A stretch of 64,000 nucleotides of DNA from Candidatus Gastranaerophilales bacterium (GTDB lineage Bacteria > Cyanobacteriota > Vampirovibrionia > Gastranaerophilales > Gastranaerophilaceae): contig CALUPU010000005.1 in the NCBI GenBank assembly GCA_944322725.1, forward strand, positions 62,001-126,000, read 5' to 3'. Shown piece by piece: positions 33,811 through 43,257 of this stretch. Position 1 is the stretch's first letter. Every line of letters starts with the position of its first letter. The notes under the pieces are model-generated. The model saw only the letters and a program-made list of their open reading frames with translations. It searched no databases and was not told the origin of the DNA. Both the position numbers and the translations under genes were made by a program.

Positions 33811-35529
33811 ATGAATCAGGACGTTATGAATAAGAATATAAAAATATTAATAATAATCTTAATAGCTGCAGGGCTGTTGAACTTTGGTTCTGTCAATGCC
33901 TTTGCATTGAATTTTGATTTTATAAAGAAAAACGATTCTTCTAATGTAAAGACTGCTAAGACAGAAAAAGTTAAAAAAGCTAAGCCTGCGAAAAAGAAAA
34001 AAAAAGAAGAATATGATGATACGGAAGTTAAGGCAAAGACTGATAAAAATCAACCTTCTGTAAAAATTATTATTAAAGATGATAAAAAGAAGGCGCAAAA
34101 AGAGCCTAAAATTAAACACAAACATTTTAAAAAGCCAAACCTTGAAAAAGCCAAACAGCAGCAGCCTGTAAATATCGATGAACAGGAACTGCAGACTAAA
34201 CAGGTTAATCAAGTAAAACCTCCTGCTTCTTCTCAGGAAGCAGATGCTTTCAGTGCTCCGTCAGGAGACGCTTCGGCAAGAATGGAAGCTGCTGTTTCAA
34301 CAAACCATATTATCTCTGTGGATGACTGTGTAAAAATTGCACTGGAAAACAATCCGACAATTCTTTCACAGCTTATCAGCAAAGACATATATAAAAACAA
34401 AATAGCACAGGCGTGGTCAAATTATTTCCCGACTATTAATGCAAGCTTGTCATATTCAAAAAACGATATGTTAATGACAAACTTTAGATTCCCGATGCAG
34501 GAATATCACCTGTGGAACTTACCTAATGTCGGCTTTAACCAGCTGATTTATGACTTTGGTAAAACCGGTGCACAAGCAGGCGTTGCAAAGAAAACTTATG
34601 AAGCTGCACGAGAAACATTGCAGGCAAATATAAATGAGGTTGTTTATCAAGTGAAAAGCGCCTATTATAACCAGCTTTATCTGCAGCAGCAGGTAGAGGT
34701 GTATGAAGATTCAGTGCTCCAATACCAGATTCACCTTGAACAGGCGCAGGCATATTATGCAATCGGAAGCAAAGCCAAAATCGATGTTTCAACTGCGGCA
34801 TACAATCTTGATAATACAAAATTGACTTTGATTCAGGCAAAAAATGCTGTTGAAAACGGATTTGCCCAGCTGACAAATGCTATGGGGGTTCCCGAGTTTG
34901 CACCTTTTGATATCAAAGACAGACTTGATAAAAAAAGATACGACATAACTTTTGATGAAGCTTTTAATATTGCAATGGAGCAGAGCCCGACACTTGCTGC
35001 TGCCAAAAAGAAAATGGAAGGTTCAAAACTGCTTATTAAATCTTCTAAAGTTGCATTCCTTCCTAACTTGGACGGATTTGGCAGCTACACAAAAGGCGGG
35101 AAAACTCCGGGTACTGACTACGGGTATCAAATTGGAGCCAAGCTTTCTTATACAAATCTCAACCTCTTCCTGCTTAAAAAACAACTGGATGAAGCCACAT
35201 TGACATACAAAAAAGATCAGGCTGACTATGAGACACAGCGCCAGAAAATGTATCTCGATGTAAAACAGGCATATATACAGCTTAAAAATGCACAACAATC
35301 AATCCCTGTTGCACGCACCTCAATGGAAGTTGCAAAAGAACGCTATGACCTTGCGTCAGGCAGATATAAGGTCGGACTGGGTGATGCCATTGAACTCAAA
35401 GACGCACAGATTGAATACGTTAATGCAAAATTGCAGTATTATAACACATTGATGCAGTATCATATCTCTGCTGCAAATCTGGAAAGAGTAATAGGTGCGC
35501 CGCTTACTGCAAGCGATGTTAGTTTGTAA
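33811..35529 (+). CDS. TolC-type outer membrane efflux protein with Lys-rich N-terminal extension
   Basis: The 572-residue protein has a signal peptide (to about residue 33, ending VNAFA). A 110-residue region very rich in Lys and Glu (about 40-150) follows, and then the TolC fold. The fold starts at ISVDDCVKIALENNPTI and has two repeats of helical hairpins; the second begins FDEAFNIAMEQSPTLAAAKK. Typical TolC proteins are about 420-490 residues and lack the basic extension. It follows the pump gene by nine bases, completing the tripartite system. Confidence 0.9.
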   Translation: MNQDVMNKNIKILIIILIAAGLLNFGSVNAFALNFDFIKKNDSSNVKTAKTEKVKKAKPAKKKKKEEYDDTEVKAKTDKNQPSVKIIIKDDKKKAQKEPKIKHKHFKKPNLEKAKQQQPVNIDEQELQTKQVNQVKPPASSQEADAFSAPSGDASARMEAAVSTNHIISVDDCVKIALENNPTILSQLISKDIYKNKIAQAWSNYFPTINASLSYSKNDMLMTNFRFPMQEYHLWNLPNVGFNQLIYDFGKTGAQAGVAKKTYEAARETLQANINEVVYQVKSAYYNQLYLQQQVEVYEDSVLQYQIHLEQAQAYYAIGSKAKIDVSTAAYNLDNTKLTLIQAKNAVENGFAQLTNAMGVPEFAPFDIKDRLDKKRYDITFDEAFNIAMEQSPTLAAAKKKMEGSKLLIKSSKVAFLPNLDGFGSYTKGGKTPGTDYGYQIGAKLSYTNLNLFLLKKQLDEATLTYKKDQADYETQRQKMYLDVKQAYIQLKNAQQSIPVARTSMEVAKERYDLASGRYKVGLGDAIELKDAQIEYVNAKLQYYNTLMQYHISAANLERVIGAPLTASDVSL

Positions 35530-35579
35530 AAATTTACCACAAATTTGCCTTAAAAAAAGCTTTTTGCCAAAATTAGGAT

Positions 35580-36188
35580 ATGAATTACATCTGGTTTTTG
35601 ATAATTTTAATTTCCGTGATTTCTGCTGCTTATACAGGCAGAATAGATGCTGTAGTAAATTCTGTAATGACAGGCGCTCAAAAATCTATAGAGATTGGAC
35701 TTTACCTTGCCGGTATAATGGCATTCTGGCTCGGAATTATGAAAATTGCGGAAAAATCAGGGCTGGTTTCTTCTATTGCAAGGCTGATTACTCCTGTTGC
35801 AAAAAAATTGTTCCCGGATGTGCCTGACAATGACCCTGTAATAGGTGATATTGCTATGAACTTTACCGCAAATGCGTTCGGTCTGTCTAATGCAGCAACA
35901 CCTATGGGTATTGAGGCAATGAAAAAGCTTCAAAAACTCAATAAAGATAAGGAATCTGCGTCTAATGACATGTGCACCCTCCTTGCAATGAATACGGCAG
36001 GATGGCAGATTATTCCTGCGACAGTTATTGCTGTCTTGGTTTCGTGCGGTTCCAAAAATCCTGCGGAAATAGTGTTTCCGACATTGATTGTGACAACAAT
36101 AGCTTTTATTTCAGCGATTATAGGGGTAAAGGTTCTTGAACGTGTATGGACTCCTCAGACATTAAAAAAGGAGCCGCATAATGATTAA
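35580..36188 (+). CDS. spmA: SpmA-like nucleoside recognition (Gate) domain membrane protein
   Basis: The 202-residue membrane protein matches SpmA: GAQKSIEIGLYLAGIMAFWLG, PDNDPVIGDIAMNFTANAFG and LSNAATPMGIEAMKKLQKLN. SpmA and SpmB affect spore maturation in Firmicutes, but they are widespread in non-sporulating bacteria, where function is unknown. No sporulation genes are seen here. An AGGA site precedes the ATG. It follows the efflux operon by 50 bases and overlaps spmB by eight bases. Confidence 0.9.
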   Translation: MNYIWFLIILISVISAAYTGRIDAVVNSVMTGAQKSIEIGLYLAGIMAFWLGIMKIAEKSGLVSSIARLITPVAKKLFPDVPDNDPVIGDIAMNFTANAFGLSNAATPMGIEAMKKLQKLNKDKESASNDMCTLLAMNTAGWQIIPATVIAVLVSCGSKNPAEIVFPTLIVTTIAFISAIIGVKVLERVWTPQTLKKEPHND

Positions 36189-36717
36189 GTCAATAATATA
36201 TGCAATTTCTGCATGGCTCATACCCATCATTGTTCTCGGTTCGTTAGCGTGGGGGCTTGTAAAAAAAGTTCCTGTGTACGAAACATTTGTTGACGGTGCA
36301 AAAGACGGGCTTAAAGTCACAGTGAGCGTAGTACCGTATCTGATTGCAATTATTGTTGCAGTGTCCATGCTTCGTGCCTCGGGTGCAATAGAAATTGCAC
36401 AACACCTGCTTTCCGGCTTGCTTGATTGGCTTAAAATTCCTGTTGATGTTCTGCCGGTTATGATAATACGCTCTCTTTCCGGCAGTGCTGCGCTCGGGCT
36501 GTTTTCGGAAATTGCACATAATTTCGGGCCGGATGCATATGTGACAAAACTTACTGCAATTATGGTAGGCAGTTCTGAGACAACATTTTATGTTCTTGCT
36601 GTTTATTTTGGCTCTGTAGGTGTGAAAAAATTTCGCCACGCTTTATGTGCGGGTCTATTTGCTGATATAATAGGAATAGCTGCTGCTGTTATTGTGGCAA
36701 GATGGCTGTTTTTGTAA
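36181..36717 (+). CDS. spmB: SpmB-like nucleoside recognition (Gate) domain membrane protein
   Basis: The 178-residue membrane protein matches SpmB: PVYETFVDGAKDGLKVTVSV, ALGLFSEIAHNFGPDAYVTK and MVGSSETTFYVLAVYFGSVG. It forms an overlapping pair with spmA. A shared role in transport across the inner membrane is suggested by the family fold, not shown by the sequence. Confidence 0.9.
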   Translation: MIKSIIYAISAWLIPIIVLGSLAWGLVKKVPVYETFVDGAKDGLKVTVSVVPYLIAIIVAVSMLRASGAIEIAQHLLSGLLDWLKIPVDVLPVMIIRSLSGSAALGLFSEIAHNFGPDAYVTKLTAIMVGSSETTFYVLAVYFGSVGVKKFRHALCAGLFADIIGIAAAVIVARWLFL

Positions 36718-36733
36718 ATTAAGGGTAATAAGA

Positions 36734-37534
36734 ATGCTGAAAAAAACAATAATATGTTTGTTAATGATGTCGGTCTTTGTTCTTGCGGGGTGTAAGAAGC
36801 AGGAGGAAAAGAAAGATACTCTCTCTGAAATTAAAAAGCGGGGAGAACTTGTTGTCGGTGTTAAATATGATTCTAAACCCTTTGGCTTTGTTGAAGATGG
36901 TAAGCTTCAGGGCTATGACATTGATATTGCCCACCTTATTGCAAAGCGTATTCTGGGTAATGAGCGGTTAGTTAGATTTGTAGAAGTAAATTCGTCTGAC
37001 AGAATATCAAAACTCAACTCCGGCGAAGTTGACATGGTTATTGCAACAATGACTATTAATCCCAAAAGAGCTGAGGTTGTGGATTTCTCGCTGCCTTATT
37101 ACTATACAGGACAGGCTGTCATGGTAAGAAAAGGTACTGCAATAAAGACCGTTGGAGACCTTAACAACAGACGGGTAATAATCGTACTCGGTACAACAAG
37201 TGAAAACAATATTCGTTATCTTGCTCCCGAGGTTATATTGCAGGGCTATCGCACTTATCAGGACGGTTTTCAGGCGTTTCTTGACAGGCGCGCAGAGGCT
37301 ATGACCTCTGATGACAGTATCCTTGCAGGGTTTGTGATGGATCATCCCGAGTTTATGATTCTGCCTCAAAGATATTCTCAAGACGGCTACGGCATTGCTT
37401 TTAGAAAAGAACCTCAGAGTGCATCTTTAAAAATAGAGGTTAACAACGCAATCGGTGAATTAAGAAGAAAAGGACACTTGAATTATCTAAAAGGACAGTG
37501 GATTCCTGCTTCCAGCGGTAATTTTAAAAAGTAA
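36734..37534 (+). CDS. Amino-acid ABC transporter substrate-binding lipoprotein
   Basis: The 266-residue protein is a type-3 periplasmic binding protein. It has a lipoprotein signal ending in VLAGCKK with the lipobox Cys. The motif KKRGELVVGVKYDSKPFGFV opens lobe 1, GYDIDIAHLIAKRIL follows, and the hinge region is near residues 110-200. The start is ATG 36734 after GGGTAA. A longer frame back to 36692 overlaps spmB and lacks a lipoprotein signal. No permease or ATPase gene follows, so its transporter is encoded elsewhere. Confidence 0.9.
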   Translation: MLKKTIICLLMMSVFVLAGCKKQEEKKDTLSEIKKRGELVVGVKYDSKPFGFVEDGKLQGYDIDIAHLIAKRILGNERLVRFVEVNSSDRISKLNSGEVDMVIATMTINPKRAEVVDFSLPYYYTGQAVMVRKGTAIKTVGDLNNRRVIIVLGTTSENNIRYLAPEVILQGYRTYQDGFQAFLDRRAEAMTSDDSILAGFVMDHPEFMILPQRYSQDGYGIAFRKEPQSASLKIEVNNAIGELRRKGHLNYLKGQWIPASSGNFKK

Positions 37535-37538
37535 CTCT

Positions 37539-38921
37539 TTACTTGCAAATCTGATTAATAACGCTTTCTACCGTGTGTGAAAGTGCCTTGTTGATGCGCA
37601 GTTCATCTTTTATCTTATCGTATGAATACAAAATCGTTGTGTGTTTTTTTTCAAAATATTCGCCGATTGCAGGAAAACTCTGCTTGGTCAGTTCTCTGCA
37701 CAGGTATATCGAAACCTGCCTTGCTTCTGACACCTTGGCACTGCGTCCCGAGCCTTTGATTTCTTTTGTAGAAATATTGTAATAGGATGCAACTTCATCC
37801 ACTATTCCGTCAAAAGTGTAGCTTTTCTCTTTTTCGTTGTAATTTATGATTTTTTTGACATTATCCAGTGTTAACGGCATTTCATTGATACTTGCGTATG
37901 CGGTTACGCGGTTAAATGCACCTTCCAGTTCTCTGATGTTATTTGCATAGATAGTTGCAAGAAACTCTATTATGTTCTTTGGCACTTCAATTGCAGAATC
38001 CTGTGCAAGATTGGACAAAATTGCCATCCTTGTTTCGATGTCCGGTATTTGTATATCAGCCATCAAACCCCATTCAAAACGGCTTATCAGCCTGTCAGAA
38101 AGCGAAGGAATTTCTTTTGGCGTTCTGTCAGAGGTTATAACAATCTGTTTGCCTGCGCCGTGCAGGGTGTTGAATGTGTTGAAAACTTCTTCTTCCGTTC
38201 TTGTTTTGCCTGCTATAAGCTGGATATCGTCAATCAATAGCACATCGACTTCGCGGTATTTCTTGCGAAAGCTGTTCATTTTTTTTGTCTTTTCATCCCC
38301 TCTGGCAAGTGCATTTACAACATCGTTTACAAATTCTTCCGCTGAAATAAAAAGAACCTTCAAGTCAGAGCGATTTTTTATAATATAGTGCCCTATAGCT
38401 TGCATTATGTGTGTTTTGCCAAGCCCCGGACCGCCGTATATATATAGCGGGTTATATTTCGTACCCGGTTTTTGCGCAACTGTCTGTGCCGCAACATAGG
38501 CGAGTTTGTTGTTTGAGCCTACAACAAAGTTTTCAAACTTGTATTTCAAATTCAAATTAGACGACTGCATTTGTGTAAGGCTGTCATACTTGGGCTTTTG
38601 CGGTTCACTAGAATCCTGTGAAACGGTTTTTGATTTTGATTTTTTTGAGATTTTCTTTGACAACTCTTCGTCAAAAAGTATTTTAACTTCCAAATCCCTG
38701 CCGGTAGCTTTTTTTACCGCTTGAGACATTTCCGTATAATGGTTTTTTCTTAAAAGATTTGAGGCAAAAGCCTGACCTGTATGCAGCACAAAACAGTTTT
38801 CATCAAAATACTGCGGTTCCAATGGCAGAATCCACGTTGAATAGGTAGATTCCGAGACATGCTTTTGCAAGTCTTCAAGAACCGCATTCCAAACTTCAAT
38901 GATATTGTTTTCCTGACTCAT
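37539..38921 (-). CDS. dnaA: Chromosomal replication initiator protein DnaA
   Basis: DnaA opens the chromosome origin. The 460-residue product has domain I (VWNAVLEDLQKHVSESTYSTW), a short Ser/Lys-rich domain II, AAA+ domain III with YGGPGLGKTHIMQ (Walker A) and LLIDDIQL (Walker B), and domain IV with the DnaA-box-binding SIYLCRELTKQSFP and KKHTTILYSYDKI. No dnaN, rpmH or recF is adjacent, and no TTATCCACA-type boxes are visible next to the gene. It is convergent with the binding-protein gene with a four-base gap. Confidence 0.97.
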   Translation of the reverse strand: MSQENNIIEVWNAVLEDLQKHVSESTYSTWILPLEPQYFDENCFVLHTGQAFASNLLRKNHYTEMSQAVKKATGRDLEVKILFDEELSKKISKKSKSKTVSQDSSEPQKPKYDSLTQMQSSNLNLKYKFENFVVGSNNKLAYVAAQTVAQKPGTKYNPLYIYGGPGLGKTHIMQAIGHYIIKNRSDLKVLFISAEEFVNDVVNALARGDEKTKKMNSFRKKYREVDVLLIDDIQLIAGKTRTEEEVFNTFNTLHGAGKQIVITSDRTPKEIPSLSDRLISRFEWGLMADIQIPDIETRMAILSNLAQDSAIEVPKNIIEFLATIYANNIRELEGAFNRVTAYASINEMPLTLDNVKKIINYNEKEKSYTFDGIVDEVASYYNISTKEIKGSGRSAKVSEARQVSIYLCRELTKQSFPAIGEYFEKKHTTILYSYDKIKDELRINKALSHTVESVINQICK

Positions 38922-38977
38922 AGATTTTATATTACAACAAAAACAAATACCATGTTACAGGCTTATGAAAAAGCAAT

Positions 38978-39343
38978 TTAGCGGCAAATTCTCAATTTTC
39001 TTGCAAAACCTTCGCCAAAGTCAGTGTAATTGCGTTTTGCTCGTTTAATTTCAATCTCAACATTATCGAGTTTTAGAAGTTCTATTTGTTCTTTTATTCG
39101 AGAATCTTTGACATACCATTTAATCTTTCCTTTGCAGTATTTTGCATAATGGAAAGTTGATGCCAGAACACAAACCTTTAGAGCATCTATCAAGTTTAAA
39201 CCGGAAACATCTATATTTAGAAACGGGCAATGATTTCTGGAGATATAGTCTTTTGCCTCATTTATTGCCTCAAAAATGTTTGAATGATAATTACCGACTT
39301 TTAAAAAGGCTTCTTGTCCGTATAATGAGTCTGTTGTTGTCAT
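38978..39343 (-). CDS. Small STAS-like hypothetical protein
   Basis: The 121-residue protein starts MTTTDSLYGQEAF at 39343, where AGGA lies upstream. A longer frame to 39460 would add a hydrophobic stretch without a good site. The segment PFLNIDVSGLNLIDALKVCVL followed by a second strand and LLKLDNVEIE resembles a STAS domain, including the IDxSGLxxID pattern, but this is a pattern-based guess. It lies between the lipid A/GT9 genes and dnaA, all read leftward. Confidence 0.55.
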   Translation of the reverse strand: MTTTDSLYGQEAFLKVGNYHSNIFEAINEAKDYISRNHCPFLNIDVSGLNLIDALKVCVLASTFHYAKYCKGKIKWYVKDSRIKEQIELLKLDNVEIEIKRAKRNYTDFGEGFARKLRICR

Positions 39344-39507
39344 AAATTCCTGATTCTCTGTTATTATATGTGTCTTCTTCTGTTTTGTGTTGGGAAACCA
39401 AGCTGTTTTTTGGAGAATAATCAGCAAGCTTACATATAATATAACGAGACTTTTTTTCAAAAATTAAGCCGATAAACAAAAACTACATCTTTCGTATGAC
39501 AATCAAT

Positions 39508-40578
39508 CTATGCTTGAATTTGAAGCGGTATTTTGTGCTCAATCTCTGTCATAACTTCGTTTATCGTAATATCTTTTATACATTGATAATCACGTTTACA
39601 TTTTTTCTTTAATCCGCAGGGCTGGCAAGGCAAATCTGTTTTTATAACAACATTATCTTTTCCGTAGGCTTTCCATTTTTCAGTATTCATAGGACCGTAA
39701 ATACCAATAACCGGTACATTGACAGACGCTGCTATGTGAAGGTTTCCGCTGTCACAGCCCGCAATAAGGTCACATTGCTTTGTAAATGCAAGCGTTTTTC
39801 TAAGATTAAAACAACCGCAGAAGTTAACCGGAGGAATTTTTAATTCTTCTTTAATAGATGACATTATTTCTTCATAAGTTTGAGAATCGTTTTTTGTACC
39901 GTTAAAAACAACCTGTACGCCGTAGTCGTTGCTTAAGCGGGTGATTACCTCTGCCCATTTGTCTTTTGCCCATTCTTTTTTGCGGTTTCCGCTTGTTGCA
40001 TGGATAATGACTTTTTTTGTACTGCTGTCAGGGTTAACATTGTTAATTCGCATGATCTTTTTAACTTCTTCCTCTTCTTCGGGTGTAACCCAGTTTTCGA
40101 GGTAGTTGTCTTTAACTTCAATGCCGTCTGCTTTTAAAACATCGAGAAAACAATTGATTTCGTGTTTGTTTTCTTCATAATGAACGGATTTTGTAAGCAG
40201 TAATCTTCTGCATTCCGTGTCAAAACCTATTCGTTCTTTTATACCTGCAGCAAAAGCCAGAAACGCACTCGATAAAGAACGTTTCAGCACATATACTTTG
40301 TCGTACTTTTGTTCCCGCAGAATTTTTACATAACTCCAGAAAGTCTTTTTCTGCTGACCGTCTTTGTTTTCGTAGCGGTGTTTTTTTGTTGTGTCAAAGT
40401 AAATGAAATTGTCCACATAAGGACATTTATCAATGATTTCGCCTGATACCGGCGCAACCATGAGGTCTATTTGTGCGTCGGGATATGCGTATCTGAGATT
40501 TCTTAAAAACGGTACCGTAAGTACAGTATCGCCTATGAATCTGTATCTCATAACAAGGATTTTTGTTTTTTTATTCAT
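39508..40578 (-). CDS. Glycosyltransferase family 9 (heptosyltransferase-like)
   Basis: The 356-residue protein is of the GT9 family, which adds heptose or related sugars to the LPS core. It opens with ILVMRYRFIGDTVLTVPFLRNL, the two-domain GT-B start, and in the C-terminal half has HATSGNRKKEWAKDKWAEV and GCDSGNLHIAASVNVPVIGIYGP, the sugar-nucleotide site. A C-terminal cysteine cluster (PCQPCGLKKKCKRDYQC) is often found in heptosyltransferases. Its start overlaps lpxK by eight bases, which links it to LPS synthesis. Confidence 0.88.
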   Translation of the reverse strand: MNKKTKILVMRYRFIGDTVLTVPFLRNLRYAYPDAQIDLMVAPVSGEIIDKCPYVDNFIYFDTTKKHRYENKDGQQKKTFWSYVKILREQKYDKVYVLKRSLSSAFLAFAAGIKERIGFDTECRRLLLTKSVHYEENKHEINCFLDVLKADGIEVKDNYLENWVTPEEEEEVKKIMRINNVNPDSSTKKVIIHATSGNRKKEWAKDKWAEVITRLSNDYGVQVVFNGTKNDSQTYEEIMSSIKEELKIPPVNFCGCFNLRKTLAFTKQCDLIAGCDSGNLHIAASVNVPVIGIYGPMNTEKWKAYGKDNVVIKTDLPCQPCGLKKKCKRDYQCIKDITINEVMTEIEHKIPLQIQA

Positions 40579-41638
40579 CCAATAGACCTTTCAAATCCAG
40601 TACGGGCTTTAATTTTAAAGCAAAAATTTCGCCGTCTTTATCAATTATTTCTCTTAATTTCACAGCGTCTTTTTCCGTTGTTATCATGTATTTTGCATCA
40701 TATTGTTTCATGAGTGCACGCAATTCTTCAATGTCCTGTTTTGTATAAATGTGGTGGTCGGGAAAATCCTTTGTCGCCAGCACATCATAGCGCCTCAGGT
40801 ATTTGTAAAACTGCTCAGGCTGAGCAATTGCGCTAAAAGCAATTACCGGCTGTGTGTCGTCGATTGAGAGGTCTGTATTTTTAATGTCGTACACTTCATC
40901 AGGCAGCATGGTGCACACAAAAGAAGGTATACTGTATTTTTTCTTGAGAAATCTGGCAAAAGTTTTTGCTTTTTTGTCGTTAAAGTTTTTGTTAACAACG
41001 ATTATCCTGTCAGCACGTTTGATTTCCGATACAGGTTCTCTAAGTGCCCCTAGCGGCAGTACACATCCGTTTGAGAATTGTTTTTCACTGTCTACAACTA
41101 CAATGTTGAGGTCTCTGCCTAGTTTCTGGTGCTGGAATCCGTCATCCAGAATCAGCTTTGTGCAGTGAAGAGTATTCTTTGCAAACTTTGCTGCTTTTAC
41201 TCTGCTTGCACAGGTAAGGACTGCTGTTTTGGGGCAGTGTTTCGCTAGCCAGACAGGCTCGTCTCCTGCCTCCTGTGCGCCAAAGTTTATACTCATTCCA
41301 TCTGATACGATGTTAACTTCTTTATTCGGAAGCTTTCCTCCGTAACCCCGTGAGAGTATTGCGGGATAGTCGCCTTTTTTACTGAAGTAGTTTGCTATTT
41401 CGGCTGTTATCGGGGTTTTACCTGTACCTCCCGTTGTCAGGTTCCCGACAGAGATTGTATATGTATGCGGTCTGTAGGTTTTCAGGATATTTTTTTTGTA
41501 TAAAAAATTTCTTGTTTTAACAGCACACAGATAAAGCAAGGAAGGTAATGCAAGGATAATGTATGCCAATCCGGCGGCAAAACCTTCCAAAAAGGTAAAA
41601 TCTTTTTTATAATGCAATTCCGTTAAAAATACCTTCAT
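40571..41638 (-). CDS. lpxK: Tetraacyldisaccharide 4'-kinase
   Basis: LpxK phosphorylates the lipid A disaccharide precursor at the inner membrane. The 355-residue product has one N-terminal hydrophobic anchor (about 20-45) and the Walker A-like GNLTTGGTGKTPITAE. It also has LSRGYGGKLP and LDDGFQHQKLGRDLNIVVVD. Its presence shows the organism makes lipid A and so has an LPS outer membrane. It is translationally coupled to the GT9 gene. Confidence 0.95.
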   Translation of the reverse strand: MKVFLTELHYKKDFTFLEGFAAGLAYIILALPSLLYLCAVKTRNFLYKKNILKTYRPHTYTISVGNLTTGGTGKTPITAEIANYFSKKGDYPAILSRGYGGKLPNKEVNIVSDGMSINFGAQEAGDEPVWLAKHCPKTAVLTCASRVKAAKFAKNTLHCTKLILDDGFQHQKLGRDLNIVVVDSEKQFSNGCVLPLGALREPVSEIKRADRIIVVNKNFNDKKAKTFARFLKKKYSIPSFVCTMLPDEVYDIKNTDLSIDDTQPVIAFSAIAQPEQFYKYLRRYDVLATKDFPDHHIYTKQDIEELRALMKQYDAKYMITTEKDAVKLREIIDKDGEIFALKLKPVLDLKGLLDE

Positions 41639-41752
41639 AACAAGATTTTATAATAAACGATGTTTCTTGTCATTTTGTACACATTTTGTAGATAAATATA
41701 TCGACTTTTTGTTAATTGAATTATAATAATTGTAAGAGAGAAAGGAGTATTT

Positions 41753-42610
41753 ATGAAAAAGATTTTAGGTCTCTTATTATTTGGTGCATTGCTTGCATTT
41801 GCTTCCGCTAATGTGTTTGCAGCATCGTACAATACATCTACAAACTGGTTTGATTCCAAAAATGTCAGCCACTTAAACACTATAGGACAGAACATTATCA
41901 AGGCTAATAAAATGCCTACTACAGTTACTTTCAAAGTAACTGATAATGAAAATATGAATACTGATATTGCTGCGACAACTCAGTATGTTTATATTTATTC
42001 AGGCGACTTAAAATATGTGGAAAATGACAATGAACTTGCTGCTGTTGTTGCGCATGAAATAGGACATCTTGTAAACGGTCACAATGCAAAATCTTCAATT
42101 TTGAACAACGCAATATCTTCTATCAATCCTTCTACAACTACAGAAAAAGGTGCTGCTACTGTCAGCCTTTTGAAAACTATTTCTTCAAATAAGGTAAGCA
42201 AAGAAAACGATAAAGAGGCTGATATTACTGCAGTAGATCTGCTTTCTACAGCAAAATATAATCCGCTTGCATTGATTTCGGTTGTTTACAAGGCAGATGC
42301 GGCAGTATCCGGCGGTCTTCTTGATTCAAATCTTTCATGCGAAGAAAGAATCATGAATATCTATGATTATGCTAACTATAACTATCCTGCGACAGTTAAG
42401 GCTAATTACAAAACAGATTCTTATCAGAAAGCGTTAAATTTAATTTATGCAAATCTTAAGATAAGAAATGCTGATTCCAAAAAACTCGCAAAAGCTAAAA
42501 AGGAACAGGAAAAACTTAAAAAAGATAAGTTGAAAAGAGTAAGAAACATGGCAAAATCCACTAATCCATGGAGTTCTGCTTACAGCTTGATTCAGGTATC
42601 AGGCAACTAA
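41753..42610 (+). CDS. Secreted M48-like metalloprotease
   Basis: The 285-residue protein has a signal peptide (to about 24, ending NVFAA). The zinc-protease motif AAVVAHEIGHLVNGH contains HExxH, and KENDKEADITAVDLL supplies the third-ligand Glu. The closest known type is the periplasmic BepA/YfgC M48C group, but TPRs are missing. The C terminus is Lys-rich. An AAAGGAG site precedes the ATG. The gene is alone and ends at a terminator. Confidence 0.88.
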   Translation: MKKILGLLLFGALLAFASANVFAASYNTSTNWFDSKNVSHLNTIGQNIIKANKMPTTVTFKVTDNENMNTDIAATTQYVYIYSGDLKYVENDNELAAVVAHEIGHLVNGHNAKSSILNNAISSINPSTTTEKGAATVSLLKTISSNKVSKENDKEADITAVDLLSTAKYNPLALISVVYKADAAVSGGLLDSNLSCEERIMNIYDYANYNYPATVKANYKTDSYQKALNLIYANLKIRNADSKKLAKAKKEQEKLKKDKLKRVRNMAKSTNPWSSAYSLIQVSGN

Positions 42611-42637
42611 AACGTGAATCATAACATAAAATTAAGG

Positions 42638-42690
42638 TCAGAGTTTAAATTAACGGATAATTTTATCTTTAATCTGAACTCTGATTTTAT
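42638..42690 (+). terminator. Intrinsic terminator after the M48 protease gene
   Basis: TCAGAGTT (42638-42645) pairs with AACTCTGA (42677-42684), and the stem extends to 16 bp with two G-U pairs into the AATTAA side. It is followed by TTTTATTTT. Confidence 0.75.
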
Positions 42691-42739
42691 TTTGTAAAAT
42701 ATTCGTTGTTCTGTGAACTTTTTGGTTATTTTTTCGTTG

Positions 42740-42745
42740 TATAAT
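42740..42745 (+). promoter_or_regulatory. Probable -10 element for the gene at 42784
   Basis: TATAAT, preceded by CGTTG, lies 39 bases before the start codon. The -35 region is AT-rich and not clear. The same TTG-TATAAT string stands before the small secreted protein gene at 17019. Confidence 0.4.
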
Positions 42746-42783
42746 ATGTGTATTAATAAATTGTTAATTAAGGAGAGAGTTTA

Positions 42784-43257
42784 ATGAAAAAAATAATATC
42801 TTTACTCGGTGTATTTGTTCTTGCAGGAGGTCTGCTTGCCGCTCAAGCAGCCACTCCGGAGGAAGCACTTGCTTTTTTGAACAAATATATTAATGCAGCA
42901 AACACATACAGTGATACAATAACACAGTATTATGCTCCGGATGCAAAGATTATCAGAGAAGGCTATAATACTTCAGGAAAAAAAGTAAGCGTTGTTGTTG
43001 GTACGAAACAGTATTTTAACCAATTAAGAATCGGACAGAATCTGGCAAAAATTAATAAATACAAAAACACCTATACACAAAGAAAAATTACCAAAGTCGG
43101 CAATGATTACAAAATCACCTGCATAAGAACAGCGTCTACGGGTAAAGATACATTTCCTTCATACTTTATAATCGGTCCTGACGCAAACGGAAAACTGAAA
43201 ATAAAAGAAGAAATGACAACAACAAAACAACAGTCAATTCTAAAACACGGTAAGTAA
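42784..43257 (+). CDS. Small secreted NTF2-like protein
   Basis: The 157-residue protein has a signal peptide (to about residue 22, ending LLAAQA). The segment EEALAFLNKYINAANTYSD, then YYAPDAKIIREGY and VVVGTKQYFNQL, fits the helix-strand pattern of an NTF2/SnoaL-like domain. That is a pattern-based inference. It ends one base before the stop of the opposite-strand ABC gene, with an AAGGAGAGA site at its start. Confidence 0.65.
   Translation: MKKIISLLGVFVLAGGLLAAQAATPEEALAFLNKYINAANTYSDTITQYYAPDAKIIREGYNTSGKKVSVVVGTKQYFNQLRIGQNLAKINKYKNTYTQRKITKVGNDYKITCIRTASTGKDTFPSYFIIGPDANGKLKIKEEMTTTKQQSILKHGK

Noticed and set aside
37535-39000. Chromosome origin next to dnaA
   Set aside because: No TTATCCACA-like box cluster or AT-rich unwinding element with boxes is visible on either side, and dnaN/recF/rpmH are absent.
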